NCBI GenBank assembly: GCA_027488815.1
Contig: JAIYAX010000022.1
Coordinates: 1 to 59,733, forward strand
Length of the DNA stretch: 59,733 bases
Direction: 5' to 3'
From: Cytophagaceae bacterium
GTDB taxonomy: Bacteria > Bacteroidota > Bacteroidia > Cytophagales > JAIYAX01
The position numbers were made by a program, and so were the translations under genes. Shown one piece after another: positions 1-9,509 of the stretch (positions within the stretch are counted from its first letter, which is position 1; the number at the start of each line of letters is the position of its first letter). The notes beneath the pieces are model-generated. The model saw only the letters and a program-made list of their open reading frames with translations. It was not told the DNA's origin and searched no databases.

Positions 1-103
1 CCTCCGGAATACCTTCTGTATCCCCTCGATGTTTTATCCCCACCTCCTAACACTTCCAACTCATCCCTTTAACTCCCTACTAATTACCCCCCTTCTCGTT
101 AAA

Positions 104-143
104 GCGGATGCAAAGGTAAAGAACTATGTGTTTAACGAACAAA
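104..143 (-). promoter_or_regulatory. Outward (leftward) Bacteroidota-type promoter
   Basis: Read on the minus strand, TACCTTTG (plus 111-118) matches the Bacteroidota -7 consensus TAnnTTTG. TTTG (plus 140-143) sits 21 nt upstream, near the usual -33 spacing of about 19. It points to a gene beyond the left edge. The predicted leader (about 1-104) is strongly purine-rich on the minus strand with several G runs. This is a pattern match only. Confidence 0.45.
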
Positions 144-215
144 TCGTATTCAGAAAAAAAATTGGTATTGAAAGTATTTCCTTCATTTACAGCTAATTAT
201 ATAATAAAAAAATTA

Positions 216-1484
216 TCAACAGTCTTTGATAAGGGTATGTAACCGATCTGGACCTGTGCTTACCATATGAACATTTACTCCCATATTTTGCTCAATGAAA
301 CTGATATACTTTGAAAGGGCCGATGGTAAAGCGTCAAATGACTTAAGCTGACGTGTACTGCACTTCCAACCCGGGAAATGGACATAATCCGGCTCTAAAT
401 CAGAGAGATTTGTTTCAGAAGGAGGTGTGGAAGCAACTTCTCCATTGCTCAAGTAACCGGTGCAGACTTTGATTTCATCTAAATCATCAAGCACGTCAAC
501 TTTCATTAAAAAAAGTTGGGTGATGCCGCTTATCATAGAGGCATATTTTAAAGCTGGGAGGTCAAGCCATCCTGTTCTTCTGGGACGTCCGGTTGTGCTG
601 CCAAATTCATGACCCTGGGTTCTTATGTATTCCCCGATAGAGTCATTCAGCTCGGTTAAAAAAGGTCCACTACCCACCCTGGTGCTGTATGCTTTTAGTA
701 TTCCAAACACTTCACGGATATGTTTGGGGGCAACTCCAAGTCCTGTACAGGCCCCTGCAACCATTGTTGAAGATGATGTGACATAAGGATAAGACCCAAA
801 ATCGATATCGAGCATAGAGCCTTGAGCACCTTCAGCGAGTATGCTTTGCCCCTCTGCAATTGCCTGATTGATAAAATACTCCGAGTCGACCAGGTTAAAG
901 GTTTTCAACAATTCAACTGCCTCGAAGAACTCTAAATTAAGTGCTTCAAAATCGACTTCATGATTAAAATGGCCCAGGAGCTTTTTGTGCCTCTCGATCA
1001 GGGATGAATACTTTTGCCTGAAGTCTGCCTGAGTTAGGTCCCCTATTCTAAGTCCATGCCTGCCAATCTTATCTTGATAGCAAGGGCCAATTCCTTTAAG
1101 TGTTGATCCAATTTTTTTGTCTCCCATTGCTTTTTCATAAACCAGATCGAGAATGCGGTGGGTTGGAACAATCAATTGAGCCTTTTTGGATATGTATAGA
1201 TTTCGGAATGAAAGGCCATACTTTGAAAGCCCTTCGATCTCTTTCTTAAAAACGATAGGGTCAAGGACTACTCCATTGCCAATGACATTTTTTATATCCT
1301 CATGAAAAATGCCTGATGGTATCTGATGTAAGACATGCTTGATTCCATTGAATTCCAGTGTGTGACCGGCATTAGGGCCGCCTTGAAAACGAGCTATAAG
1401 CTGGTATCTGGGAGCAAGATAATCCACTACTTTCCCTTTGCCTTCGTCTCCCCATTGAAGGCCTAGCAATACATCTACCGGCAT
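216..1484 (-). CDS. purA: Adenylosuccinate synthase
   Basis: Joins IMP and aspartate using GTP to make adenylosuccinate, the first committed step from IMP to AMP; cytosolic. The 422-residue length fits bacterial PurA. The GDEGKGK phosphate-binding loop is at residues 12-18, the NAGHT motif with the catalytic His is near 39-43, and GPCYQDK near 133 and GSTTGRPRR in the C-terminal half are family signatures. It is the last gene of a minus-strand run (spoT, fur, STAS, purA) with a 10-nt gap to the STAS gene. Starting at ATG 1484 places the GDEGKGK loop where the family has it. Co-location with spoT fits the known sensitivity of PurA to (p)ppGpp, but that link is inferred. Confidence 0.97.
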   Translation of the reverse strand: MPVDVLLGLQWGDEGKGKVVDYLAPRYQLIARFQGGPNAGHTLEFNGIKHVLHQIPSGIFHEDIKNVIGNGVVLDPIVFKKEIEGLSKYGLSFRNLYISKKAQLIVPTHRILDLVYEKAMGDKKIGSTLKGIGPCYQDKIGRHGLRIGDLTQADFRQKYSSLIERHKKLLGHFNHEVDFEALNLEFFEAVELLKTFNLVDSEYFINQAIAEGQSILAEGAQGSMLDIDFGSYPYVTSSSTMVAGACTGLGVAPKHIREVFGILKAYSTRVGSGPFLTELNDSIGEYIRTQGHEFGSTTGRPRRTGWLDLPALKYASMISGITQLFLMKVDVLDDLDEIKVCTGYLSNGEVASTPPSETNLSDLEPDYVHFPGWKCSTRQLKSFDALPSALSKYISFIEQNMGVNVHMVSTGPDRLHTLIKDC

Positions 1485-1494
1485 TTTAATGAAA

Positions 1495-1839
1495 TTAGTT
1501 TATAAAAAAACGCTCTGCCTCTTCAACAGTTGAAAAGACTTTAAAAATGGAATTCAACTTGGTAATTACCAACAGTTTGCGGATTTGTTCTGAGGGATTT
1601 ATCAGCACAATATCTCCTCCTGCATTTCTAAATTTGGTTAAAATCGTGATCAATACCCCAATGCCTGAACTGTTCATGTATCTGACTTCAGATAAATCAA
1701 TCCCCAAGTTCTTTTTACCATCATTGATATGGTCATTTAACAAATCTAACAAACCTATCCCAGACTGTTCCCCAATCAAATCACCTTGTAAAGTGAGAAT
1801 GATTACTGATTTGGATGCAATGGTCACATTTACCTTCAT
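1495..1839 (-). CDS. STAS-domain anti-anti-sigma factor-like protein
   Basis: A single STAS domain of 114 residues, the size of SpoIIAA/RsbV-type anti-sigma antagonists. The motif MNSSGIGVL (about 55-63) carries the serine pair (57/58) where the partner-switch kinase phosphorylates this family. No cognate serine kinase or phosphatase is encoded nearby, so the partner must lie elsewhere or the domain works differently. It lies between fur (15 nt) and purA (10 nt) on the same strand, so it is probably cotranscribed. The domain call is firm; the role in a stress or stringent response is inferred from position. Confidence 0.88.
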   Translation of the reverse strand: MKVNVTIASKSVIILTLQGDLIGEQSGIGLLDLLNDHINDGKKNLGIDLSEVRYMNSSGIGVLITILTKFRNAGGDIVLINPSEQIRKLLVITKLNSIFKVFSTVEEAERFFIN

Positions 1840-1854
1840 AGCTTATACAATTGA

Positions 1855-2322
1855 TTAGGATTTGATCATGGGTTTGTGGGTGCACTGGGCATTTGTGCAG
1901 GAAGCAAAAAGGATCAAAGAGTGATGGCTAACGTTGAATTTTAGTAATTCTCCGACCATGTTCTGAATATTCTGTATTCTGGGGTCACAAAATTCAACTA
2001 CTTTGTTGCAATCGGTGCAGATCAGATGGTCATGTTGTCTACATCCGTAGGATTTTTCATAAAGAGCCTGGTTAGATCCAAACTGATGACGAGTAACTAA
2101 GCCACATTGAACGAGGATGTCCAAGGTGTTGTAAACGGTTGCCCTGCTCACTCTGTATTTCTTTTCCTTCATGCTTTCAAAGAGAGCTTCCACATCAAAA
2201 TGGTCATTTCGATTGTAAATTTCTTCGAGTATTGCAAATCGTTCCGGAGTTTTGCGTAAATCCCTTTGCTCCAGAAACTCTCGTAAAATTGACTTTACCT
2301 CCTCGACCTGAGCCTTTTGCAT
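1855..2322 (-). CDS. Fur-family metalloregulator
   Basis: DNA-binding metalloregulator of 155 residues. A winged helix (about 20-85) includes the recognition segment [12 protein letters not shown]. The C-terminal dimerisation and metal part has HDH at 97-99, a CxxC structural zinc site (Cys102, Cys105) and a second cysteine pair (Cys142, Cys147). Whether it senses Fe, Zn or peroxide (Fur, Zur or PerR) cannot be settled from sequence, so no symbol is given. Fur-family genes often lie between spoT and purA in Bacteroidota. It starts 38 nt after spoT ends. Plus-strand GCAAAGTA just upstream (2345-2352) resembles a -7 element (TACTTTGC) and could give it its own promoter. Confidence 0.93.
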   Translation of the reverse strand: MQKAQVEEVKSILREFLEQRDLRKTPERFAILEEIYNRNDHFDVEALFESMKEKKYRVSRATVYNTLDILVQCGLVTRHQFGSNQALYEKSYGCRQHDHLICTDCNKVVEFCDPRIQNIQNMVGELLKFNVSHHSLILFASCTNAQCTHKPMIKS

Positions 2323-2360
2323 TTGATGATTAATTAACAGGATGGCAAAGTAAAGGAATA

Positions 2361-4568
2361 TCAGGTGAATCTGATAACGTGGTGAACTCCTTCGATCTCT
2401 TTCAGCTTGTTCATAAGTGTATCCAGGTGAGCTGTGTCAATCACGTAAAGCATGATGGTGCCTTCAAAAAAACCGTTTTCACTCTCAATCGCTATTGAAC
2501 GTATATTTACACGCAATTCTGCCGAAATTATTCTGGAAATGTCATTAATTATTCCCACTCTATCTGTTCCGGTAACTTTAAGTCCACATAAAAACTCAAG
2601 TTCCTTTTGGCTTGTCCATTTTGCTTTTACGATACGATAGCCATAGTTGGACATAAGCTCTAAAGCATTTGGGCAAGATGTTCTGTGTATTTTGATGCCC
2701 TCGTTAACGGTCACAAATCCAAAAACATCATCTCCTGCAATAGGATTGCAGCATTTGGCAAGGGTATAGTCAATTTTATCCATGTCTTCACCGATAAGTA
2801 ACATGTCACTACCCTCTCCCTTCACTTCTTTAAGTACCTTCTCAAAGGTCTTGGCATCACTTATTTTTTGATTTTGGGATTTGTGCTTTTGCTCCTTTTC
2901 GATTTTAAACCGCTTTAGCTCTTTAGGATCAATGATGTTTTTACCAAACTTATAATAGAGTTCATTATGCGTTTTGGACGTGAAATATACCCTCAGCTCA
3001 TTAAGCACCTCATCGTTTAACTCAAGACCGAGCAACTCTGCCTTTTTATAAAGGATCTCTTTGCCCTCGAGTGCCGCTTGTCGGCGGTTTTCCTTTATGA
3101 AGTCCTTGATCTTCGATTTTGCTTTGGAACTGACTACAAACTTTAACCAGTCCTCATTTGGCTTTTGCTTTTTAGAAGTCAATATTTCGACCTGATCGCC
3201 ATTGTTGAGGATGTAACTCAATGGGACAAGTTTGTGATTGACTTTAGCGCCAATACAATGGTTTCCTATTTCAGAATGTATCTCAAAGGCAAAATCTAAG
3301 GCAGTAGACCCATTGGGTAATATTCTAAGCTCACCTTTGGGGGTGAATACGTAAACTTCTTCATTGAACAAATTGGATCTGAAATCATCTACAAACTCAA
3401 TGGCAGAAGAGTCGCTTTGGGCAAGCATGTCACGGACCTTTGAAATCCAAACATCCAGTCCGGATCGGTTTTGTTGATTGGCTTCTTTATACTTCCAATG
3501 TGCAGCATAGCCTTTTTCAGCGATATCATCCATCCTGCGGGTGCGGATTTGTACTTCTACCCATTGGCCGGTTTTGCTCATAACGGTAGTATGTAAGGAC
3601 TCATATCCGTTGGATTTAGGAGTACTTACCCAGTCTCTTAATCGATCAGGATTAGGCTTGTAAAAATCGGTCACTATCGAGTATGCTTGCCAGCAAGAGG
3701 CTTTCTCCATCTCATGTTCTACATCGATAATCACTCTGATTGCAAACAGATCATACACCTCTTCAAAAGGTATCTGCTGCTTTTTCATTTTTGAATAGAT
3801 GGAATAGATCGACTTAGGCCGGCCTTTAATTTCAAAGCTAAAGCCCTGCCTACGGAGTTCAGCCTGTATTGGTGCTGTAAAGTCTTTTATGAATTTGTTG
3901 CGAGCATCACGTGAGGAGCGAAGGTTTTCAACGATCATCCGATAGGTGTCGACATCTGTGTATTTAAGGTACAGATCCTCCATTTCGGTTTTGATGCTGT
4001 ACAAGCCTAAGCGATGTGCCAGTGGTGCATACAGGTACATGGACTCTGATGCTATCTTCAACTGCTTATCACGTGGCATGCTTTCCAGAGTTCGCATGTT
4101 GTGAAGTCGGTCAGCCAGCTTAACTAGTATCACTCTTACATCATCAGAAAGAGTAAGGAGCATTTTTCGAAAGTTCTCGGCCTGCTGCGAACTGCCATGT
4201 TCAAAGGTCCCGGAGATCTTGGTGAGGCCATCGATTATCTTGGCGACTTTAAGACCGAATACTTTTCTGATTTCATCTAGCTCAACTTCGGTATCTTCTA
4301 CCACATCATGCAGAAGCGCTGCAATGATTGACGTGGTCCCCAGACCTATTTCTTCAATTGCGATCTGAGCCACAGCAAGGGGATGATAAATGTAGGGCTC
4401 GCCTGTTTTTCGGCGCATGCCTTTGTGAGCCTCCACTGACATGTTAAATGCTTTCTTAATCAGAAGAGAGTCCCCGTCTTTTAAAACGGGTTTAGCCATT
4501 TTCAGAAGTCTGCGATACCTGCGGAGTATTTCCTTTTTTTCGTCTTCCAGGCTAGCGGTTTGCATCAT
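2361..4568 (-). CDS. spoT: Bifunctional (p)ppGpp synthetase/hydrolase (RelA/SpoT)
   Basis: Makes and degrades the alarmone (p)ppGpp; cytosolic, ribosome-linked. The 735 residues carry the full long-RSH order. The HD hydrolase has His62 and LLHDVVEDT with His87-Asp88, so the hydrolase is probably active. The synthetase follows at about 240-350 ([21 protein letters not shown]), then a TGS domain about 400-460 (VYVFTPKGE), a linker with CCNPIAGDD, and a C-terminal ACT domain. It heads a minus-strand run toward fur, the STAS gene and purA. Starts at ATG 4568; a second ATG is the next codon, so the exact start may be one residue later. It is the only RSH gene in the window. Confidence 0.96.
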   Translation of the reverse strand: MMQTASLEDEKKEILRRYRRLLKMAKPVLKDGDSLLIKKAFNMSVEAHKGMRRKTGEPYIYHPLAVAQIAIEEIGLGTTSIIAALLHDVVEDTEVELDEIRKVFGLKVAKIIDGLTKISGTFEHGSSQQAENFRKMLLTLSDDVRVILVKLADRLHNMRTLESMPRDKQLKIASESMYLYAPLAHRLGLYSIKTEMEDLYLKYTDVDTYRMIVENLRSSRDARNKFIKDFTAPIQAELRRQGFSFEIKGRPKSIYSIYSKMKKQQIPFEEVYDLFAIRVIIDVEHEMEKASCWQAYSIVTDFYKPNPDRLRDWVSTPKSNGYESLHTTVMSKTGQWVEVQIRTRRMDDIAEKGYAAHWKYKEANQQNRSGLDVWISKVRDMLAQSDSSAIEFVDDFRSNLFNEEVYVFTPKGELRILPNGSTALDFAFEIHSEIGNHCIGAKVNHKLVPLSYILNNGDQVEILTSKKQKPNEDWLKFVVSSKAKSKIKDFIKENRRQAALEGKEILYKKAELLGLELNDEVLNELRVYFTSKTHNELYYKFGKNIIDPKELKRFKIEKEQKHKSQNQKISDAKTFEKVLKEVKGEGSDMLLIGEDMDKIDYTLAKCCNPIAGDDVFGFVTVNEGIKIHRTSCPNALELMSNYGYRIVKAKWTSQKELEFLCGLKVTGTDRVGIINDISRIISAELRVNIRSIAIESENGFFEGTIMLYVIDTAHLDTLMNKLKEIEGVHHVIRFT

Positions 4569-4720
4569 TTCGGTTTAAACTCAAGGGCAAAAGATAGCGA
4601 ATACACAGCACAATCGGAAAAAAGTAACCGGAAGGGAACGGGTGTATGGGTATTTGAATAATAATTCTTTTCTTTGCAGTCCTTTTTTAAAGGCAACCGA
4701 AGAATGAGCTCGGTAAACCT

Positions 4721-4802
4721 GCGGATGTGGCGAAATTGGTAGACGCACTAGACTTAGGATCTAGCGCTGCGAGGCATGGGGGTTCGAGTCCCTCCATCCG
4801 CA
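4721..4802 (+). tRNA. tRNA-Leu (anticodon UAG)
   Basis: An 82-nt class II tRNA. The acceptor stem GCGGATG/CATCCGC closes it, the anticodon stem CTAGA/TCTAG holds the loop CTTAGGA with anticodon TAG at 4755-4757, a variable arm follows, and the T-loop is GGTTCGAGTCC. The discriminator is A4802, as expected for leucine. CCA is not encoded and must be added after transcription, common in this phylum. It sits between spoT (opposite strand) and tig and is followed by a strong hairpin. Confidence 0.96.
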
Positions 4803-4803
4803 C

Positions 4804-4852
4804 AAATGGCTTCATTATATGGCATCTTGTCAGATAATGAAGCCATTTTGTC
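4804..4852 (+). terminator. Hairpin terminator after tRNA-Leu
   Basis: A perfect 15-bp inverted repeat (4804-4818 with 4834-4848) around a 15-nt loop, ending in a short T-rich tail. It begins 2 nt after the mature tRNA end, so it is most likely the tRNA terminator or 3'-processing signal. Confidence 0.7.
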
Positions 4853-4916
4853 TATTTAACGAGGCATAGTCGACCTAGCATAGTAATTGAATTTAGTCCA
4901 TCAAAAGTAAACCGAA

Positions 4917-6257
4917 TTGGAGATCACATTAGAACAAAGATCCGCTGTAGAGGGCGTCATCAAGATGCAGATAACAGAACCTGATTATCAAAAAGTGCTT
5001 GATGATAAAATAAAGGAATATGGCAAGAAGGCCAGGATTAATGGTTTCAGACCCGGAAAAGTGCCAAGCCACATCATAAAGAAAATGTATGGCAAAGCCC
5101 TGAAAGTTGAAGAGATCAATCAGTTGATTTCCAGTAGCCTCAGCAACTTTATCAAAGAGAAGCAACTGCCTCTGCTTGGAGAACCCATGCCGTTGCCAAT
5201 CGCTAACGATATAGATTGGGATAGCCAGCAAAGCTTTGTTTTTGAATTCGAAGTGGGCCTTGCAGGATCATTTGAGATTAAACCTGAAAAAGTAAAAGCT
5301 GCCAAATTTGATATAAGCATTGATTCTAAGGTCGTAGAAGACACTTTGAATGAGCTTAAAGAGAGGTTTGCAGAAAATGAATACCCAGAAGAAGTGTCTG
5401 AAAAGGACATGGTTTACGGGGAGTTGAAATCCAAGCAATCAGATTATCAAACCCAAGGCCTTTTGCCCCTGAATAAGGTGGTTGCTAAAGAGCTTGCTTC
5501 GATTACAGGAAAAAAGAAAGATGACGTTTTAAACTTGTCTTTAAAGGCTCTTTTCGCAGAAGATGAGAGTACCAAATCGATGTTCACCGGCATCAACAAA
5601 GAAGAGCTATCTCAACATGGCGATGAGTTTGAGTTTAGCATCAGCAATATCTCCAGAAAGTCGGCAGCCAAAATGGATCAGAAGTTTTTCGATCATGTCT
5701 TTGGGCCGGGAGTTGTGGATACTGAAGATGCTTTTCTTGAAAAGTTGAAAGAAACGATTGCTGAAAACTACCTAAGAGAAACATCACAGTTGCTTCAACA
5801 GCAGATCAAAAAAGAAATCACTCAGTCAACAAACATATCACTGCCAGATGAGTTCTTAAAGAAGTGGTTGATCAACAAGAACAAAGGTAAAGTTGATGAA
5901 GATGCCCTTTTGAAAGAATACCCCAAGTACATTGAAAGCCTTAAATGGAATCTGATTCGAGACCAAGTAGCTAAAAAATCGGGAATTATAGTAAATGAAC
6001 AGGATGTAATCGAAAGAGCTAAATCCATCATTGAATCCCAGTTTGCGCAATACGGTATGCTGGATCAGATACGCTCTCAACTGGACACCTTCGCTTTAAA
6101 CTATCTTAAGAAGGATGATGGAGCGAATTATTCCAGAATTTATGATTTGATTGAGGATCAAAGGGTGCTTGAGAAACTTGAAGAGGAGATTGATGTAAAG
6201 GTCAAAAAGATCACTCTTGATGAGTTTAAAAAAGAAATTGAAAAATTGAACAGTTAA
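4917..6257 (+). CDS. tig: Trigger factor (ribosome-associated chaperone)
   Basis: Binds nascent chains at the ribosome exit tunnel. The N-terminal ribosome-binding domain has the signature GFRPGKVP (about 42-49). The middle FKBP-like region is very divergent, as usual in Bacteroidota, and a long helical C-terminal substrate arm follows; 446 residues is normal. The start is TTG at 4917. The in-frame stop TAA at 4908-4910 rules out anything upstream, and the next residues (EITLEQ) match the normal Tig N-terminus. It leads tig-clpP-clpX, a widely conserved proteostasis order, with 11 nt to clpP. Confidence 0.95.
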   Translation: MEITLEQRSAVEGVIKMQITEPDYQKVLDDKIKEYGKKARINGFRPGKVPSHIIKKMYGKALKVEEINQLISSSLSNFIKEKQLPLLGEPMPLPIANDIDWDSQQSFVFEFEVGLAGSFEIKPEKVKAAKFDISIDSKVVEDTLNELKERFAENEYPEEVSEKDMVYGELKSKQSDYQTQGLLPLNKVVAKELASITGKKKDDVLNLSLKALFAEDESTKSMFTGINKEELSQHGDEFEFSISNISRKSAAKMDQKFFDHVFGPGVVDTEDAFLEKLKETIAENYLRETSQLLQQQIKKEITQSTNISLPDEFLKKWLINKNKGKVDEDALLKEYPKYIESLKWNLIRDQVAKKSGIIVNEQDVIERAKSIIESQFAQYGMLDQIRSQLDTFALNYLKKDDGANYSRIYDLIEDQRVLEKLEEEIDVKVKKITLDEFKKEIEKLNS

Positions 6258-6268
6258 CGACAAAAGAA

Positions 6269-6940
6269 ATGAACTTCAAAAGCGAATTCAGGAAGTATGC
6301 CATAAAGAGCCAGGGCATGAGTAGTCTTGGAGTTGATGAGTACATCCACCAAATCGATAACATGACCCGATCGGTGATTGAGGAAAGACCCACTAATTTC
6401 CGTGAGATCGATGTATTTTCAAGGCTTATGATGGACAGGATTATCTTTTTGGGTACACCTGTGGACGATTACATATCGAATATCATCACAGCACAGATGC
6501 TCTTTTTGGAGTCGACCGATAGTAAAAAAGACATCCTGTTGTACATCAACAGCCCTGGTGGGTCAGTATATGCAGGGCTTGGCATCTATGATACTATGCA
6601 ATATGTCAATCCGGATGTAGCAACTATTTGCACCGGGCTTGCTGCCTCTATGGGAGCAGTATTGCTTGCGGGAGGAGCTAAAAATAAGCGTTCTGCCCTA
6701 CCACATTCCAGGGTTATGATTCACCAACCTTTGGGTGGGGCACAAGGCCAAGCATCGGATATCGAAATCACTGCCAGAGAAATAGCCAAAATCAAAAAGG
6801 AGTTGTATGAAATCCTGGCCGTTCACACGAACAAAGATTATGATACCATCTGGAAAGACTCGGATCGTGACTATTGGATGATCGCACAAGAAGCCAAAGA
6901 TTACGGCCTGATCGATGAGGTTTTGGTAAAGAAGAGATAG
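6269..6940 (+). CDS. clpP: ATP-dependent Clp protease proteolytic subunit
   Basis: Serine peptidase that forms the tetradecameric chamber of ClpXP. Catalytic Ser127 lies in [10 protein letters not shown], catalytic His152 in [12 protein letters not shown], and the acidic residue falls in the DSDRD segment near 197-201. INSPGGSV (about 94-101) is the usual oxyanion/substrate strand. At 223 residues it has a slightly long N-terminus, probably processed. It starts 11 nt after tig and ends 1 nt before clpX, so the three genes are almost certainly one transcript. Confidence 0.97.
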   Translation: MNFKSEFRKYAIKSQGMSSLGVDEYIHQIDNMTRSVIEERPTNFREIDVFSRLMMDRIIFLGTPVDDYISNIITAQMLFLESTDSKKDILLYINSPGGSVYAGLGIYDTMQYVNPDVATICTGLAASMGAVLLAGGAKNKRSALPHSRVMIHQPLGGAQGQASDIEITAREIAKIKKELYEILAVHTNKDYDTIWKDSDRDYWMIAQEAKDYGLIDEVLVKKR

Positions 6941-6941
6941 T

Positions 6942-8174
6942 ATGGCTCAAGTAACCTGTTCATTTTGTGGAAGAAGTAAAAAGGAAGTAACCCTGATGAT
7001 TTCAGGGATACATGCCCATATCTGTGATAAGTGTATTGAACAGGCCCATCAGATTTTGATGGAAGATCATCAAAACCGATCCAAAGACTATCAGACAAGC
7101 CAGAAAATACTGAAACCCAAAGAGGTAAAGGCCTTTTTGGACCAATATGTCGTGGGTCAGGATGATGCCAAACGAATACTTGCAGTGGCAGTTTATAATC
7201 ACTTCAAAAGACTTGACAGAAGTCAGATGAAAGACGATGTGGTCATTGAAAAGTCCAACATCATCATGGTAGGTGAAACCGGAACCGGTAAAACGTACCT
7301 TGCAAGAACACTTGCCAAAATTCTTGAAGTGCCCTTTTGCATTGCAGATGCCACTGTATTGACGGAAGCCGGTTATGTAGGAGAAGACGTTGAAAGTATC
7401 CTTACCCGATTGCTTCAATCTGCAAACTATAATGTTGAAGCAGCAGAGAAAGGCATTGTATACATTGACGAGATCGACAAAATAGCCCGCAAAAGTGCCA
7501 ACGCCTCGATTACAAGAGATGTAAGTGGGGAAGGTGTGCAACAGGCCTTGCTAAAACTGCTGGAAGGAACAGTCGTAAATGTGCCGCCACAGGGAGGTAG
7601 AAAGCATCCGGATCAAAAAATGATTTCCCTAAACACCTCAAACATCCTGTTTATTTGTGGTGGGGCCTTTGAAGGTATCGATCGAATCATCAAAAGCAGA
7701 TTAAAAAGCCGTGCGATTGGATTTGAACTCAATAAGGATGAGTCCGATAGCGGTCAAGAACACGATGTATTGCTCAAGTTTGTTTCCAGTCAGGATCTAC
7801 GGAATTTTGGGTTAATCCCTGAGCTTATCGGAAGGTTGCCAGTTGTGACCTACCTTGAGCCTCTTACCAAAGACACCCTACGGATGATCCTCACCGAACC
7901 CAAAAATGCCTTGATCAAGCAGTATGAAAGGCTATTTGAAATGGAAGGTGTAAAGCTTAGCTTTGATCATGATGCGATAGAATACATCGTTGACAAAGCC
8001 GACAGCTATGGTCTGGGCGCAAGAGGTCTCAGGGGAATTTGCGAAGCCATCATGACCGATGCAATGTTTGAGTTGCCATCGGAAACAGAAAAAATAACCG
8101 ACATGGAGGTTGGCTTAACTTATGCCCGTGAGAAGTTTGAAAAGTCAAAATTCAGCCGTTTAAAAGCAGCTTAA
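6942..8174 (+). CDS. clpX: ClpX unfoldase, ATP-binding subunit of ClpXP
   Basis: AAA+ unfoldase that feeds ClpP. The N-terminal zinc-binding domain has Cys6/Cys9 and Cys28/Cys31. Walker A GETGTGKT is at 111-118 and Walker B IVYIDEID near 172-179. The GRKHP pore loop (RKH) and the sensor-2 region GARGLR toward the C-terminus are present. Length 410 is normal. One base separates it from clpP, which implies translational coupling. A strong terminator 20 nt downstream ends the operon. Confidence 0.98.
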   Translation: MAQVTCSFCGRSKKEVTLMISGIHAHICDKCIEQAHQILMEDHQNRSKDYQTSQKILKPKEVKAFLDQYVVGQDDAKRILAVAVYNHFKRLDRSQMKDDVVIEKSNIIMVGETGTGKTYLARTLAKILEVPFCIADATVLTEAGYVGEDVESILTRLLQSANYNVEAAEKGIVYIDEIDKIARKSANASITRDVSGEGVQQALLKLLEGTVVNVPPQGGRKHPDQKMISLNTSNILFICGGAFEGIDRIIKSRLKSRAIGFELNKDESDSGQEHDVLLKFVSSQDLRNFGLIPELIGRLPVVTYLEPLTKDTLRMILTEPKNALIKQYERLFEMEGVKLSFDHDAIEYIVDKADSYGLGARGLRGICEAIMTDAMFELPSETEKITDMEVGLTYAREKFEKSKFSRLKAA

Positions 8175-8194
8175 TCCTCTGTATTCTAAAACAC

Positions 8195-8220
8195 AAAAAG
8201 GCGCCCAAGGGCGCCTTTTT
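8195..8220 (+). terminator. Intrinsic terminator after clpX (bidirectional)
   Basis: An A5 tract, an 11-12 bp GC-rich stem (AAAAAGGCGCC pairing with its complement, tiny loop) and a T5 tract. It lies between the convergent clpX and the coiled-coil gene at 8240, so it can serve both strands. Confidence 0.92.
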
Positions 8221-8239
8221 GATTTGGGATAGGGTTGAT

Positions 8240-9157
8240 TTACTTTACCAACAAAGCAGCATCTCCTATTTTATGTCCTTCGCAGAAAAACTCGAAAGTA
8301 TGATTGCCTTTGATAAATGGCATTCCTTTGGAATAAATGAACTCCACTTTCTGGCCGCTGTTGTCAAACGCAACATCTTGTTTTGCGGTGTAGAACGATT
8401 TTTCACCATTGAACGTAAAGATACCTCCACCCACTGACAGGTCATAAAGCACAGTGCCGGAAGGGTCCGTCACTTTGAGAAGGATTTCCTTGACATTCTT
8501 TTCAGCCACATCATTTTTGGCAAGGTTAAACACGAGCTTTACTTTGTCGATGTTTTTGGCTTTGTGCTCATTGCCTTCTCTTTCTTTGCCTTTCTCATTA
8601 AATACAGACAGAGCTACATTCTCTGCTTTCATTCTTGAAGCAATTGCAACCTTTTCTGAAAGTTGCTTTTCAGTGCTCTTCAGGTTTTCAATTTGAGAGC
8701 CCATTTCCTGCTTTTCGGATTGCAAGGTTGTATTCTCTTTTCCTAATGAGTCTACTTGCTGACGAAGTTGTGCAATTTCTTGGTCTCTGGCTTCGATATC
8801 AGCCTTTAGCTCCTGAACCAATTTCTCAAGTTCTGCTCTCTTCTCAGCATTGAGTTTTCCGGAACGCTTAAGCTGGCGTATGGTCATGTCCAGACTAGCG
8901 ATTTGCGCATTCAGCGTGTCATTGTTCAAACCCAACTGGGTTCTCTCCTCAAGTACACGGGCATACTCCAAACGCAATCCATCCAGCTCTTTTGCCTTTT
9001 CAGTGATTTCGGCATCCTGAGTTGCAATGGTTTCGGTTTGTTGCTCGATGGTTTCTGACTGCTTGTTCTGATTAAAGATCAAGTACCCTATGACTACCAC
9101 CAAAATGGCGATAATGACCAGGTAAATGGTGCTGTTGTTTTTTCGTGGTTCGGCCAT
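8240..9157 (-). CDS. Inner-membrane anchored coiled-coil protein, unknown function
   Basis: The protein has a short cytoplasmic N-terminus, one membrane segment at about 14-33 (YLVIIAILVVVIGYLIF), a long Gln/Glu-rich coiled coil (about 35-175) and a globular C-terminal domain (about 185-305) rich in beta-type segments. ATG 9157 (MAEPRK) is preferred over ATG 9172 because a -7-like TACCTTTG box overlaps the upstream ATG. SMC/chromosome-segregation labels are often put on such proteins only because of the coiled coil; no ATPase motif is present. Function is unknown; a cell-envelope structural role is a guess. Confidence 0.75.
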   Translation of the reverse strand: MAEPRKNNSTIYLVIIAILVVVIGYLIFNQNKQSETIEQQTETIATQDAEITEKAKELDGLRLEYARVLEERTQLGLNNDTLNAQIASLDMTIRQLKRSGKLNAEKRAELEKLVQELKADIEARDQEIAQLRQQVDSLGKENTTLQSEKQEMGSQIENLKSTEKQLSEKVAIASRMKAENVALSVFNEKGKEREGNEHKAKNIDKVKLVFNLAKNDVAEKNVKEILLKVTDPSGTVLYDLSVGGGIFTFNGEKSFYTAKQDVAFDNSGQKVEFIYSKGMPFIKGNHTFEFFCEGHKIGDAALLVK

Positions 9158-9169
9158 GGTTTTTTTGTT

Positions 9170-9177
9170 CAAAGGTA
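9170..9177 (-). promoter_or_regulatory. -7 promoter element for the coiled-coil gene
   Basis: Minus-strand TACCTTTG is an exact match to TAnnTTTG, 13 nt upstream of the preferred ATG at 9157. No TTTG -33 box is visible at the usual distance. It supports the shorter start of the gene. Confidence 0.4.
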
Positions 9178-9221
9178 ATAAAATTAAAGAGTGCTAGATT
9201 GGGACTTTATTTAAGTGTGTC

Positions 9222-9476
9222 ATGAGAGTGATTGGAGAAATAGAACATCCCCGACTGAGGATCAGCTTGTTTTACTGGAACGATAAATATGTATTGAAAA
9301 TGGAGAAGGGGAACCTCGAACAAGTCTACAAAGTGTCTATCCTTGATTTGCCTCCAATTGCCGAAGCTGAAAACCTGGCTTTTTTTTCAAAATGGATTAG
9401 TCCTGACTTTCTGAAAAACATTGAAGCACGTTTCAAGGAAATGGAAAAGGAGTTCCAGGAGCTGATTGACTCCTGA
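9222..9476 (+). CDS. Small conserved-looking protein, unknown function
   Basis: An 84-residue soluble protein with no signal peptide. It opens with a beta-type stretch (IEHPRLRISLFYWNDKYVLK) and ends in a charged helix (IEARFKEMEKEFQELIDS). It is divergent to the coiled-coil gene (about 60 nt between starts) and convergent with gdhA. Codon use and composition look like a real gene. I do not recognise the family. Confidence 0.7.
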   Translation: MRVIGEIEHPRLRISLFYWNDKYVLKMEKGNLEQVYKVSILDLPPIAEAENLAFFSKWISPDFLKNIEARFKEMEKEFQELIDS

Positions 9477-9509
9477 AACTCCCTCAAATTCTTAATCGAC
9501 TAACCGGGA

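Noticed and set aside
1-104. Possible canonical G-quadruplex in the left-edge leader
   Set aside because: The G runs are separated by loops of about 7-23 nt, longer than the usual 1-7, so a stable canonical quadruplex is not supported.
7002-7541. Open frame of 179 codons on the minus strand
   Set aside because: It is wholly antisense to clpX, which has every family motif. The translation is Cys/Phe-rich with no family likeness, typical of a shadow frame.
9456-9475. CAGGAG...CTCCTG inverted repeat as a terminator
   Set aside because: Lies within the last codons of the 84-residue gene and has only a 6-bp stem and no T-run.
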